A stretch of DNA of 64,000 nucleotides from Luteipulveratus flavus (lineage in GTDB: Bacteria; Actinomycetota; Actinomycetes; Actinomycetales; Dermatophilaceae). The DNA lies in assembly GCF_029439465.1 (NCBI RefSeq), contig NZ_JAROAV010000031.1, positions 62,001 through 126,000 of the forward strand, given 5' to 3'. This document shows, piece by piece, positions 7,784 to 17,470 of this stretch (position 1 is the first letter of the stretch; the number at the start of each line of letters is the position of its first letter). The notes beneath the pieces were generated by a model, which had not been told where the DNA came from, did not search any database, and saw only the letters and a list, made by a program, of their open reading frames with translations. The position numbers were made by a program, and so were the translations under genes.

Positions 7784-10700
7784 ATGGCGCGCGTGCTCAG
7801 GATGCGACGCGCCGCCGACCCGACGGCCCTGCTGCCCGTGCTCGACACCGTCCAGCGGGAGGCGGTCGACTTCGACGGACGCGCGCTGACCCTGCTCGGT
7901 GCACCCGGCACGGGCAAGACGCTGGCCGCCGTCGAGATGGTGGTGGCCGCGGTCGGCCGGGGCGTGCGTCCCGAGCACTGCCTCCTGCTGTCCCCGACCC
8001 GGGTCGCAGCCGGCAACCTGCGCGACCGCGTCACCGCCCGGCTGCGGGGGACGACGACCGAGCCGGTCTCCCGGACGCACCAGGCGCTGGGGTTCGGACT
8101 CCTGCGCCAGGCGGCCTCGCTGCGCGGTCTGCCCTCGCCGCGTCTGCTCAACGGTCCCGAGCAGGACGTCGTCCTCAAGGAGCTGCTGGCGGGGTACGCC
8201 GACGGCTCGGCACCCGAGCCGCCCTGGCCGGACCACATTCGAGAAGCGTTGCCCACCAGGGGATTTCGCGCCGAGCTGCGTGACCTGCTGATGCGCGCCG
8301 TCGAGTGGGGCCTGGAGGCGGAGGACCTGCGGCGGATGGGCGTCGAGCAGGACCGTCCGGAGTGGGTCGCAGCGGCCAAGGTGCTCGACGACTACGACGA
8401 GGTGACGGCGCTCTCGCGGCCCGGCGCGTACGACCCGGCTTGGATCCTCGGCTCGGCCGCGGACCTGCTGCTGGAGGACGAGGAGGCGTTGCGGCGGGTA
8501 CGCGAGACCGTGCGGTTCGTCGTCGTCGACGACGCGCAGGAGCTCACCTCCGCCGCGGCGCGGCTGCTGCGGGTGGTCGTCGGGCCTCGGACCCAGGTGC
8601 GCCTCGTCGGCGACCCGGACGTGACCGTGCAGGGCTTCCGCGGGGCCGATCCCCGGCAGCTCGGCATGCTCGCGCAGGAGTGGGATGCCGGTGAGCCGCG
8701 CCGTCTGGAGTTCTCGCACCGCCAGCCCGCAGCGTTGCGCGCGGCAGGCGAGCGGGTGAGTGCGCGGATCGGCGCGATCGACGGCGCGGCGCACCGCGAG
8801 GTGGTGACCCGCCCGGGTGGTTCCGTCGAGGTCGCGCTCCTGCGAGCGGTGTCGCAGGAGGCTGCGCACGTGGCGGGCGTGCTGCGCCGGGCCCACCTGG
8901 TCGACGGCGTCCCGTGGCAGGACCTGGCGGTGATCGTCCGCGGGCAGGGGCGTACCGGCGCGCTCCGGCGCGCGCTCGCGTCCTCGGGCGTGCCGGTCGC
9001 GGTGCCGCCGACGACCGTGCCGCTGCGCGACGAGCCGGCCGTACGACCGTTCCTGACGTTGCTGGAGGTCGCGCTGCGACTCGCCGAGCGAGCCGCCGAA
9101 CCGGACGAGGCCTCGGACGTCGGGCTCACGCCCGAGATCGCGACCGACGTCCTCACCTCACCGCTGGGCGGCGCGGACGCGGTGGCGCTGCGACGGATGC
9201 GACGCGCCCTGCGCAGCGTCGAGCTGGAGAACGGTGGGAGCAGGACCGGCGACGAGCTGCTCGCGGTCTCCGTGCTCGACCCGGCGTGGCTGACGCTGTA
9301 CGGCCCGGAGGTCGCGCCGGCCCGTCGCGTCGCCCGGGTGGTGCGGGCGGGCGCGGACGCGGCCGGCGTGGACGACGCGACGGCCGAGTCGGTGCTCTGG
9401 GCGATGTGGCATGCCTCCAGGCTCGCCGAGCCGTGGTCGTCCACGGCTCTGGCCGGCGGGCCGGCGGGGGCGCGCGCGGACCGCGACCTCGACGCCGTGG
9501 TCGGTCTGTTCGGTGCCGCGGCGGCCTTCGTCGACCGGCTGCCGCAGTCGAGCGCCGTGGAGTTCCTCGAGCACGTCCGCGGTCAGGACGTCCCCGGCGA
9601 CACGCTGGTGGCGCGGGCGCCCGACGACGAGTGCGTGGCGCTGATGACTCCCGCTGCCGCGGCCGGGCGCGAGTGGCACACCGTGGTGGTGGCCGGGGTG
9701 CAGGAGGGCGTCTGGCCGGACCTGCGGCTGCGCGGCTCGCTGCTCGGGTCCGAGCACCTGGTGGACGTGCTGACCGGCCGGGGCAGCTCGCTGCGCGCGG
9801 CTCAGGCTGCCGTCCGCCACGACGAGACGCGGCAGTTCCTGGTGGCCGCGTCGCGGGCGCGCGAACGGCTCGTCGTGACCGCCGTGAGGTCCGAGGACGA
9901 GCAGCCGTCGCCGTACCTCGACATCGTCGATCCGCTCGATGCGTACGGTGACTCCGACCCCGACGAGCTGCGCCGGTTCACCGAGGTGCAGCGCCCGATG
10001 ACCCTGCCGGCAGCCGTCGCCGAGCTGCGTCGCGAGCTGGCGATCGGTACGGACGAGCAGCGGGCGGAGGCCGTCGAGACGTTGGCGCGGCTCGCCCACG
10101 AGCGCGTGCCCGGCGCCGACCCCGCGTCCTGGTGGGCGCTGACCGAGCTCTCCGACGGGCGGGCGCTGCGCCGGCCGGACCAGCAGGTGGGCGTGTCGCC
10201 CTCCAAGGTCGAGCAGTTCGCCACCTGCGGGCTGAGCTGGCTGCTCACCACCTGCGGCGGGGAAGGACCCGACATCGGGGCGGCGACCCTCGGCACCCTG
10301 GTCCACGAGGTCGCCGCCGAGCTCGGTGACAGCGAGCCGGAGCGCATGCACGAGGTGCTCGACGAGCGATGGCCGCGGCTCGGGCTGGGCGACGGCTGGA
10401 TCTCCGACCGCAAGCGGCAGGAGGCCCACCGGATGCTCGACCGGTTCGCGGGCTACCTCATCGAGGCCGCCGCCGCGGGCTGGGAGCGGGTCGCGGTCGA
10501 GATCGACTTCGACGTCGAGGTCGGACGGGCCCGCCTGCGGGGCCGGGTCGACCGGCTGGAGCGCAACCGCAAGCGTGGCTTCCGGGTGGTCGACCTCAAG
10601 ACCGGCAGCAGCAAACCGGCCAAGGACGAGCTCGCCGAGCACCCGCAGCTCGGTGCGTACCAGGTGGCCGTGGCCGAGGGCGGCTTCGCCGAGGGCGACG

Positions 10701-10936
10701 AGCCGGGCGGAGCCGCGCTGGTGCAGCTGGGGAAGGCGGGGCTGAAGAACGGCGCGGACGTCCAGGTGCAGCCCGCCGTCGAGGCCGGCGGCTCCGGGTC
10801 GTGGGCGCACGAGGTGGTTCGCGCGACGGCCGACGGCATGGGCGCGGCCACCTTCGTCGCGACGGTGGGAGATCGCTGCGGAGTGTGCCCGGTACGCCGG
10901 TCCTGCCCCCTGCAGCCCGAGGGACAGGTGGTCTGA
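7784..10936 (+). CDS. adnA: AdnA-type helicase-nuclease subunit
   Basis: A 1050-residue UvrD/Rep-like motor fused to a C-terminal RecB-like nuclease, one half of the actinobacterial AdnAB complex that resects double-strand breaks. Walker A GAPGTGKT is at residues 39-46 and the Walker B-like VVVDDAQELT near 246. The PD-(D/E)XK core VVDLKTG is near 934. Four cysteines flank the nuclease (ATCGLSW near 815 and CGVCPVRRSC near 1032), the pattern of an iron-sulfur nuclease. Length matches mycobacterial AdnA (about 1055). Its last base is the first base of adnB (TGATG), so the two subunits are translationally coupled. Confidence 0.93.
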   Translation: MARVLRMRRAADPTALLPVLDTVQREAVDFDGRALTLLGAPGTGKTLAAVEMVVAAVGRGVRPEHCLLLSPTRVAAGNLRDRVTARLRGTTTEPVSRTHQALGFGLLRQAASLRGLPSPRLLNGPEQDVVLKELLAGYADGSAPEPPWPDHIREALPTRGFRAELRDLLMRAVEWGLEAEDLRRMGVEQDRPEWVAAAKVLDDYDEVTALSRPGAYDPAWILGSAADLLLEDEEALRRVRETVRFVVVDDAQELTSAAARLLRVVVGPRTQVRLVGDPDVTVQGFRGADPRQLGMLAQEWDAGEPRRLEFSHRQPAALRAAGERVSARIGAIDGAAHREVVTRPGGSVEVALLRAVSQEAAHVAGVLRRAHLVDGVPWQDLAVIVRGQGRTGALRRALASSGVPVAVPPTTVPLRDEPAVRPFLTLLEVALRLAERAAEPDEASDVGLTPEIATDVLTSPLGGADAVALRRMRRALRSVELENGGSRTGDELLAVSVLDPAWLTLYGPEVAPARRVARVVRAGADAAGVDDATAESVLWAMWHASRLAEPWSSTALAGGPAGARADRDLDAVVGLFGAAAAFVDRLPQSSAVEFLEHVRGQDVPGDTLVARAPDDECVALMTPAAAAGREWHTVVVAGVQEGVWPDLRLRGSLLGSEHLVDVLTGRGSSLRAAQAAVRHDETRQFLVAASRARERLVVTAVRSEDEQPSPYLDIVDPLDAYGDSDPDELRRFTEVQRPMTLPAAVAELRRELAIGTDEQRAEAVETLARLAHERVPGADPASWWALTELSDGRALRRPDQQVGVSPSKVEQFATCGLSWLLTTCGGEGPDIGAATLGTLVHEVAAELGDSEPERMHEVLDERWPRLGLGDGWISDRKRQEAHRMLDRFAGYLIEAAAAGWERVAVEIDFDVEVGRARLRGRVDRLERNRKRGFRVVDLKTGSSKPAKDELAEHPQLGAYQVAVAEGGFAEGDEPGGAALVQLGKAGLKNGADVQVQPAVEAGGSGSWAHEVVRATADGMGAATFVATVGDRCGVCPVRRSCPLQPEGQVV

Positions 10937-13900
10937 TGCCGTCGTACTCCGCGGCCGAGCTCGCTCGCGCGCTCGGCAACCCGCCGCCGACCGACGAGCA
11001 GCGTGCGGTCATCGAGGCGCCGCTGCGGCCCCTGCTGGTCGTGGCAGGGGCGGGTTCGGGCAAGACCGAGACGATGGCCTCGCGCGTCGTGTGGCTGGTG
11101 GCCAACCGGATGGTCGAGCCGGACCAGGTCCTCGGCCTGACCTTCACCCGCAAGGCCGCCGGTGAGCTGGCCGAGCGCATCGGCCGCCGGCTGCGGCGCT
11201 TGCGGCACGAGGGCCTGTGGACGCCCACCGTCGACGACGACGGGACCCAGGGCCTCGGCGACATCCCGTCGGTCTCGACCTACCACTCCTACGCCGGCCG
11301 GCTGGTCGGCGAGCACGGCCTGCGGCTCGGCGTCGAGCCGGAGTCGCGGATGCTCTCTGAGGCCGCGGCCTGGCAGTACGCCAGCGAGGTGGTGCAGCGG
11401 TACGACGGCCCGATGGACCGCGTCGAGTTCGCCGAGGCCACCATCACCGCGGCGGTGGTCGCGCTCGCGGGCGAGATGGCCGAGCACCTGCTGGAGCCCG
11501 CACAGGTCGGCCAGTACCTCGACCAGGTGGCCGCCCACGTCCCCACGCTGCCCGTCACCGGACGGACCCGTGGTACGCCGCCGGACGCCACCGCGATGCT
11601 GAAGACGCTGGCCGCCCGCCGGGACGTCATCCCCCTCGTGCAGGCGTACGCCGACCTCAAGCGGCAGCGCTCGGCGCTGGACTTCTCCGACCAGATGGCC
11701 CTCGCGGCGCGGCTCGCCGGGCGGTTCCCGGCGCTCGGCGCGATGGAGCGGCAGCGGTTCCGGGCGGTGCTGCTGGATGAGTTCCAGGACACCAGCGAGG
11801 CCCAGATGGTGCTGCTGCGCTCGCTGTTCGCCGCCGCCGGCGAGGCGGTCCCGGTCACGGCCGTCGGCGACCCGCACCAGTCGATCTACGGCTGGCGCGG
11901 CGCCTCGGCCACCACGCTGGCGAGGTACCCGCACCTGTTCACCGACACCGACGGCGACGCCACGGTGCTGCCGCTGTCCACCAGCTGGCGCAACGACCGG
12001 GGCGTGCTCGAGGTCGCCAACGCCACCGCCGCGCCGCTGCGGGAGTCCAGCCGGGTCGCCGTCGAGATCCTGCACCCGCGGCCGGACGCGGGGGAGGGTC
12101 GCATCCGGGCCGCCCGGCTGGAGACCACCGAGGAGGAGGCGCAGCACGTCGCGGAGTGGGTCCGTGCGCGGTGGTTCACCCCGGAGGGGGAGCGCTCGGG
12201 TCGTACGGCGGCGGTGCTGTGCCGCAAGCGCTCCCAGTTCTCGCTCGTCGCCGAGGCGCTGACCGAGGCCGGCCTGCCGGTCGAGATGGTCGGCATCGGC
12301 GGACTGCTGAGCACCCCCGAGGTCTCGGACCTGGTGAGCCTGCTGTGGGTCGTCCAGGACCCCGGTCGCGGTGATCGGCTGATGCGCCTTCTCACCGGAC
12401 CGGCCCTGCGGCTCGGCCCGGCGGACCTCGACGGACTGGCCGCCTGGTCGCGGCATCTTGCCGCGCGCGACCGCCCGGAGGTGCCGCGGGCGCGGGGGGA
12501 CATCGCGGCGGACTCGCGCGAGCAGGCGTCCCTGGTCGAGGCCCTGGACGAGCTGCCCCAGCCGGACTGGACCGGCCGCGAGGGCCAGCGGGTCGGTCCC
12601 ACCGCGCGCGAGCGTCTCGCGGGCCTGGCTGCCGCCGTCCGCCGGTTGCGCAGCCTGACCGGTCTGCCGCTGTCCGACCTCGCCGGCGAGGCCGAGCGGG
12701 TCCTCGGGCTCGACATCGAGGTGCTCTCCCGGCCGGAGCACACACCGACGACCGCCCGGGTCCACCTCGACGCGTTCGCGGACGTGGCGGCGCAGTTCGC
12801 CGCCTCGGCGGACCGGCCGACCCTCGGCGGGTTCCTCGCGTGGCTGGACGCGGCCGAGAAGGAGGAGCGCGGCCTGGACCTGGGCTACCTCGAGGTCGAG
12901 ACGGACGCGGTCCAGGTCCTGACCGTCCACGCCGCCAAGGGTCTGGAGTGGGACCTCGTGGCCGTACCCGGGCTCACCGAGGGCACCTTCCCGGCGCACG
13001 ATGCACGCGCGTCCTGGACGGCCGCAGAGGGCGAGGGTGACGACGCGGGCGAGTGGCGCATCGGAGTCGTCAAGGACAAGGGCTGGACCAGCGGGCTCGA
13101 GGGCGTCCCGTACGACCTGCGCGGCGACGCCGACGGGCTGCCGGTGCTGCCGTGGCGGACGGCCGAGGGCACCCAGGAGCTCAAGGACGCGTTCGTGACG
13201 TTCCAGCAGGACGGTGGGGCGCACGCCGTCGCGGAGGAGCGCCGGCTCGCGTACGTCGCTTTCACCCGGGCGCGCCAGGAGCTGCTGCTGACGGCACCGG
13301 TGTGGGCCGACGGCAAGACACCGCGGGTCACGTCACGGTTCGTGCAGGAGGCCCTGGAGTCCGGTGTCGTACGCCGGGGCGAGTGGGCGCCGATGCCGGC
13401 GGTCCCGCCCGGTGAGAAGTCCGTGCCCAACCCCCGGCTGGCCAAGGCGCTCACGACGCTGTGGCCGCACGACCCGCTCGCCCGGCGCCGCGCGCAGCTC
13501 GCCGACGGTGCGCTGCGGCTGCGCGAGGCCATCGCCGAGCCACCGCCCCTCGAGCAGGGTCTCGTACCGGTCGACGAGCGAGCCCTGGAGATCGACCTGC
13601 TGCTGCGTGAGCGGGACCGTCATCTGCGGCCGCACGACGCCTCGGTCACCGTTCCGCGGCACCTGTCGGCCTCGTCGGTGGTCGCGCTGGCGACCGATCC
13701 CGCGGCGTTCGCCCGCGAGCTGCGACGGCCGATGCCGCACCCGCCCGCCATCGCAGCCCGGCGGGGGACCGCGTTCCACGCCTGGGTCGAGCAGCACTAC
13801 GCCCAGGCGGCCCTCGTCGACGTCAACGAGATGCCCGGCGCGGCCGACGCCGACCCGGGCGACGACGCGGACCTGCCGGCGATGAAGGAGCACTTCCTGG

Positions 13901-14241
13901 CGTCGGAGTGGGCGGCGCAACGGCCGGTCGCGATCGAGGTCGCGGTCGAGACCGTCGTGGACGGGATCGCCGTACGCGGGCGCATCGACGCCGTGTTCCC
14001 GCGTGGCACAGGCGGATTCACCATCGTGGACTGGAAGACGGGCCGTCCGCCGAGCGGTGACCTCGCCCGGCACCGTGTGCTCCAGCTGGCCGCGTACCGG
14101 CTCGCGTACGCGCGCCTGCGGGACGTCCCCGTCGAGGACGTAGCGGCCGCCTTCTACTACGCGGCGACCGGCGACACGGTCTGGCCGGACCTGCCCGGTG
14201 AGTCCGCGCTGCAGGAGCTGCTGGCGACGATCCCCGGCTGA
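10936..14241 (+). CDS. adnB: AdnB-type helicase-nuclease subunit
   Basis: A 1101-residue partner of AdnA. Walker A AGAGSGKT lies at residues 37-44, the Walker B LLDEFQDTS near 280, and a UvrD-type motif VLTVHAAKGLEWD in the second motor half. The nuclease histidine helix GTAFHAWVEQHY lies near 945 and the catalytic IVDWKTG near 1027. Both subunits keep nuclease motifs, as in mycobacterial AdnAB, where AdnB is the leading motor. The ATG at 10936 is fixed by the one-base overlap with adnA; a longer in-frame reading to 10369 lies inside adnA. A strong hairpin follows. Confidence 0.94.
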   Translation: MPSYSAAELARALGNPPPTDEQRAVIEAPLRPLLVVAGAGSGKTETMASRVVWLVANRMVEPDQVLGLTFTRKAAGELAERIGRRLRRLRHEGLWTPTVDDDGTQGLGDIPSVSTYHSYAGRLVGEHGLRLGVEPESRMLSEAAAWQYASEVVQRYDGPMDRVEFAEATITAAVVALAGEMAEHLLEPAQVGQYLDQVAAHVPTLPVTGRTRGTPPDATAMLKTLAARRDVIPLVQAYADLKRQRSALDFSDQMALAARLAGRFPALGAMERQRFRAVLLDEFQDTSEAQMVLLRSLFAAAGEAVPVTAVGDPHQSIYGWRGASATTLARYPHLFTDTDGDATVLPLSTSWRNDRGVLEVANATAAPLRESSRVAVEILHPRPDAGEGRIRAARLETTEEEAQHVAEWVRARWFTPEGERSGRTAAVLCRKRSQFSLVAEALTEAGLPVEMVGIGGLLSTPEVSDLVSLLWVVQDPGRGDRLMRLLTGPALRLGPADLDGLAAWSRHLAARDRPEVPRARGDIAADSREQASLVEALDELPQPDWTGREGQRVGPTARERLAGLAAAVRRLRSLTGLPLSDLAGEAERVLGLDIEVLSRPEHTPTTARVHLDAFADVAAQFAASADRPTLGGFLAWLDAAEKEERGLDLGYLEVETDAVQVLTVHAAKGLEWDLVAVPGLTEGTFPAHDARASWTAAEGEGDDAGEWRIGVVKDKGWTSGLEGVPYDLRGDADGLPVLPWRTAEGTQELKDAFVTFQQDGGAHAVAEERRLAYVAFTRARQELLLTAPVWADGKTPRVTSRFVQEALESGVVRRGEWAPMPAVPPGEKSVPNPRLAKALTTLWPHDPLARRRAQLADGALRLREAIAEPPPLEQGLVPVDERALEIDLLLRERDRHLRPHDASVTVPRHLSASSVVALATDPAAFARELRRPMPHPPAIAARRGTAFHAWVEQHYAQAALVDVNEMPGAADADPGDDADLPAMKEHFLASEWAAQRPVAIEVAVETVVDGIAVRGRIDAVFPRGTGGFTIVDWKTGRPPSGDLARHRVLQLAAYRLAYARLRDVPVEDVAAAFYYAATGDTVWPDLPGESALQELLATIPG

Positions 14242-14243
14242 GT

Positions 14244-14285
14244 CGGTCGTGCGGAGGCGGTGCCGACGCCGCCTCCGCACGACCG
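14244..14285. terminator. Hairpin terminator between adnB and the sulfur operon
   Basis: A 17-bp perfect stem (14244-14260 with 14269-14285) has an 8-nt loop. It separates convergent adnB and the TauD-like gene and may serve both strands. Confidence 0.7.
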
Positions 14286-14293
14286 GTCGGACC

Positions 14294-15196
14294 TCAGCTC
14301 GCGGTGTAGTGCGACGCGTCGCCGGTGAGGGACGTGCTGCGCTCACCGCTGACCGACACCGGCACGTCGCCCGCGACGGTGACCCGGTGCAGCCGGCGCG
14401 GCGTCCGGTCGTAGTTGTCCGGCGCGTAGTGCTGGGTGATGCGGTTGTCGAACAGCACCAGCTGGTCCGGCTCCCAGGTGACGCGCACGACGTTCTCCGG
14501 CCTCGTGACGTACGCCTGCAGCAGCCGGATGATGTCGCGCGACTCCGAGGTCGACAGCCCCTTCAGCCGGGTCGCGAATCCTCCGAGGAACAGGCCCTTC
14601 TCGCCGGTCTCCGGATGGACTCGCACCACCGGGTGCAGCGTCTCGAAGACCGTGGAGGTGAAGATCTCCCGCCGTAGCCGGGCCTGGTCGTCGAGGTCCT
14701 CGGGTACGACCGCGTAGTCGTGGTCGTTGGTGTGCACGGCCCACAGCGTGTCCGCGAGCCGGCGCAAGGGCTCGGGCAGGTTGCGGTACGCGGCAGCGGT
14801 GTCGGCGATGAGGGTCTCACCGCCGTACGGCGCGACCACATGGCTCACCAGCGTGCTGGCCTTCGGCGGGTTCAGCACGAACGTCACGTCGGTGTGCCAG
14901 GTGTTGGCCGGCATGCCGCCCTCGCTGTCGACCGGCAGGACGTGTGGCGCCCCCTCCACGGCCGGGACGGTCGGGTGCGCGGTCGTCAGCGTCCCGAAGT
15001 GCGAGGCGAACTGCTGCTGGCCGGCGTCGTCCAGCGGCGCGTTGCGGAACACCAGCGCCTTGTGGTCGTGCAGCGCTCGGGTGATGAGCTCGACGTCGGA
15101 GCCGCTGAGGGCTCGGGTGATGTCGATGCCGGAGATCTCGGCACCGATGTGGGCGGTGAGTCGGCGGACGGTGCGGTCGGTGGCGATGGTGGTCAT
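14294..15196 (-). CDS. tauD: TauD/TfdA-family alpha-ketoglutarate dioxygenase
   Basis: A 300-residue Fe(II)/2-oxoglutarate dioxygenase. It probably hydroxylates the carbon next to a sulfonate or sulfate ester so that sulfite or sulfate is released. The iron triad is visible: H101-x-D103 in TWHTDVTF and H256 in ITQHYAPDN, with the 2-oxoglutarate arginine in RRLHRVTVAGD. It is the last gene of the organosulfur operon and overlaps the monooxygenase by 4 bases (ATGA). Taurine is the classical substrate, but the context allows other sulfonates or alkyl sulfates. Confidence 0.87.
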   Translation of the reverse strand: MTTIATDRTVRRLTAHIGAEISGIDITRALSGSDVELITRALHDHKALVFRNAPLDDAGQQQFASHFGTLTTAHPTVPAVEGAPHVLPVDSEGGMPANTWHTDVTFVLNPPKASTLVSHVVAPYGGETLIADTAAAYRNLPEPLRRLADTLWAVHTNDHDYAVVPEDLDDQARLRREIFTSTVFETLHPVVRVHPETGEKGLFLGGFATRLKGLSTSESRDIIRLLQAYVTRPENVVRVTWEPDQLVLFDNRITQHYAPDNYDRTPRRLHRVTVAGDVPVSVSGERSTSLTGDASHYTAS

Positions 15197-16533
15197 GCTG
15201 CGTTCTCCTTCTCGGGGTGGCGGTCTCGTACGGTCGGTCGGGCGAGCCCGTAGTGCTCGCGCAGGGTGGCGCCGTCGTACTCGGTGCGGAACAGTCCGCG
15301 GCGCTGGAGCACGGGGACGACGAGGTCGACGAAGTCGTCCAGCGAGCCGGGCAGCGTGGGCGGCATGACGTTGAAGCCGTCGGCCGCCCCGTCGGTGAAC
15401 CACCGCTCGATCTCGTCGGCGATCTGCTCCGGCGTGCCGGCGACGACGCGGTGTCCGCGTCCGCCAGCGAGCCGTTCGAGCAGCCGGCGCACCGTGAGGT
15501 CCTCCCGGCGGGCGAGTCCGACGACCAGGTCGAAGCGACTCTGGTTGCCCTCGGTCCCGGGAGCGACGTCGGGAAGCGGCTCGTCGAGCGGGACGTCGGT
15601 CAGGTCTGTGTCGAGCATCGCCGACAGCTGGGCGAGCCCGTACTGCGGATTGATGAGGCTGTTGAGCTCCGCCTCGCGATCGCGCGCCTCCTGCTCGGTA
15701 CGTCCGATGACCGGGCTGATGCCGGGCAGGACGAGCAGGTCCTCGGGCGAGCGTCCGTACCCGCCGAGGCGGCCCTTGAGGTCGCGGTAGAAGGCCTGCG
15801 CGTCCTCGAGGGTCTGCTGGGCCGTGAAGACCGCCTCCGCGGTCCGGGCGGCGAACTCCTTGCCGGCCTCGGACGAGCCGGCCTGCACCAGCAGCGGGTG
15901 TCCCTGCACCGGCCGCCGGATGTTGAGCGGTCCGCGCACCTGGAAGTGCTCGCCCTCGTGGTCGATCGATCTGATGGCGTCGACATCGGCCCAGATGCCC
16001 GCGGCCTGGTCGGCGACGACGGCATCGTCGGCCCAGCTGTCCCACAGGGCGGTCGCGACGTCGAGGAACTCCGCCGCCCGCGCGTACCGGTCGGCGTGGT
16101 CGGGCCGCTCGGCGAGGTTGACGTTGCGGGCCTCGTCCTGCCCGGCCGAGGTGACGATGTTCCAGCCGGCACGGCCGCGGCTGAGATGGTCGAGCGAGGC
16201 GAACGCCCTGGCGAGGAGGTACGGCTCGTTGTACGTCGTCGAGGCCGTGGCGATCAGCCCGATGTGCTCGGTCACCGCGGCGATCGCGGACAGCAGGGTG
16301 ATCGGCTCGAAGGCGGAGTGCCCGTTGAACCGGACGTTCCTCGGCAGCGCGAGATTGTCGGCGAAGAAGATCGAGTCGAGCCGGCCGCGTTCGGCGGTCC
16401 GGGCGATGTCGACGTAGTGCGCCAGGGTGAGCGCGTCGGTGGGCCGGACGTCCGGGTGGCGCCAGGCGGCCTCGTGGTGGCCGTTCGCCATCACGAATGC
16501 GTTGAGATGCAGACGGCGTGCAGGATTCGTCAT
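15193..16533 (-). CDS. NtaA/SnaA/DszA-family FMN-dependent monooxygenase
   Basis: A 446-residue luciferase-like flavin monooxygenase of the two-component NtaA/SnaA/DszA type. Typical stretches are LHLNAFVMANGHHEAAWRHP near the N-terminus, RLDSIFFADNLAL, and HLSRGRAGWNIVTS in the middle. Such enzymes use reduced FMN from a separate reductase, presumably SsuE encoded in the same operon, to oxidise N- or S-heterocycles or sulfonates. It lies between the permease and tauD, 37 nt after the permease stop. Substrate not determined; desulfonation or sulfone cleavage fits the neighbours. Confidence 0.87.
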   Translation of the reverse strand: MTNPARRLHLNAFVMANGHHEAAWRHPDVRPTDALTLAHYVDIARTAERGRLDSIFFADNLALPRNVRFNGHSAFEPITLLSAIAAVTEHIGLIATASTTYNEPYLLARAFASLDHLSRGRAGWNIVTSAGQDEARNVNLAERPDHADRYARAAEFLDVATALWDSWADDAVVADQAAGIWADVDAIRSIDHEGEHFQVRGPLNIRRPVQGHPLLVQAGSSEAGKEFAARTAEAVFTAQQTLEDAQAFYRDLKGRLGGYGRSPEDLLVLPGISPVIGRTEQEARDREAELNSLINPQYGLAQLSAMLDTDLTDVPLDEPLPDVAPGTEGNQSRFDLVVGLARREDLTVRRLLERLAGGRGHRVVAGTPEQIADEIERWFTDGAADGFNVMPPTLPGSLDDFVDLVVPVLQRRGLFRTEYDGATLREHYGLARPTVRDRHPEKENAA

Positions 16534-16570
16534 GAGTTCTCCTCCTGTGGAAAGGGATTGAGGGAGGTCG

Positions 16571-17470
16571 TCAGCGGCCTGTCGCGTCGGGCCGCCACCG
16601 GGAGAAGTGCCGTTCGAGCCGGACCAGGCCGAGGTTCACGGCGAGCCCGAGCAGCGAGACCGTGAGGATTCCCGCGTACATCTGGGGGATCTGGAAGCTG
16701 CTCTGGGAGTTGACGATCAGGTACCCGAGCCCGGCCTTCGCGCCGACCATCTCGGCGGCGATCAGGACGAGGATGGACGCGGTCCCAGCCATCCGGACAC
16801 CCGTGAAGATCGTCGGTACGGCCGAGGGCAGGACGACCTTCTGGAAGACACGCAGCTGGGACAGCCCGAGTGAGCGCGCCGCCCGGATCAGCATTGGGTC
16901 GACCGTCCGGACGCCGGCGATGGTGTTGAGCAGCACCGGGAAGAACGCGGCGTACGCCACGATCGAGACCTTGGAGACCTCGCCGATCCCGAGCAGCAGC
17001 GTGAAGACCGGCAGCAGGGCGAGAGCGGCGGTGTTGCGGAACAGCTCCAGCAGCGGAGTCAGGAAGGACTGGACGGTCGCGTACCAGGAGACGACGAGAC
17101 CGACGGTGATCCCGCCGACGACGGCGATGCCGAAGCCGAGCACCGAGCGGGTGAGGCTCGCCTGCAGGTGGGTCTGCAGGGTGCCGTCCCGGACGAGGTC
17201 GACCCAGGCGCCGAGGGTGACGTGCAGCGGTGGCAGGAAGACTCGCGTGTCAGGGGTGATGAGCGTCTGCGGACCGATCTCCCAGAGCAGGAGGAACAGG
17301 ACGACAGCCGCCGATCGCCAGACGCCGGCCCGGGCGCTGCGCTCGACGCGGTGCACGAGCGAACGACGTTGAGCAGCAACGGCTTCGGGCGCCGCTGCCT
17401 CGGGTCGACCGGGGGCGGGCTCGGCGCTCCGGGGCGGTCGGGTGGTGGGGTCGGTCAGGATGGAGGACAT
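16571..17470 (-). CDS. ssuC: Sulfonate-type ABC transporter permease (SsuC-like)
   Basis: A 299-residue inner-membrane permease. A Pro/Ala-rich cytoplasmic N-terminus of ~55 residues is followed by about six membrane segments (AAVVLFLLLWEIG first) and the EAA loop AARSLGLSQLRVFQKVVLPS typical of SsuC/TauC. The ATG overlaps the stop of the ATPase gene by one base (TGATG), showing translational coupling within the operon. Confidence 0.88.
   Translation of the reverse strand: MSSILTDPTTRPPRSAEPAPGRPEAAAPEAVAAQRRSLVHRVERSARAGVWRSAAVVLFLLLWEIGPQTLITPDTRVFLPPLHVTLGAWVDLVRDGTLQTHLQASLTRSVLGFGIAVVGGITVGLVVSWYATVQSFLTPLLELFRNTAALALLPVFTLLLGIGEVSKVSIVAYAAFFPVLLNTIAGVRTVDPMLIRAARSLGLSQLRVFQKVVLPSAVPTIFTGVRMAGTASILVLIAAEMVGAKAGLGYLIVNSQSSFQIPQMYAGILTVSLLGLAVNLGLVRLERHFSRWRPDATGR

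Noticed and set aside
10369-10935. Upstream extension of AdnB
   Set aside because: It lies entirely inside adnA; the TGATG overlap at 10936 and the 1101-residue length match the family start.
10453-13224. 923-codon open frame on the minus strand across adnA-adnB
   Set aside because: It is a GC-rich shadow of adnA/adnB: low-complexity, Arg/Gly/Pro-rich translation with no family motif, while the plus-strand frames carry all helicase and nuclease motifs.
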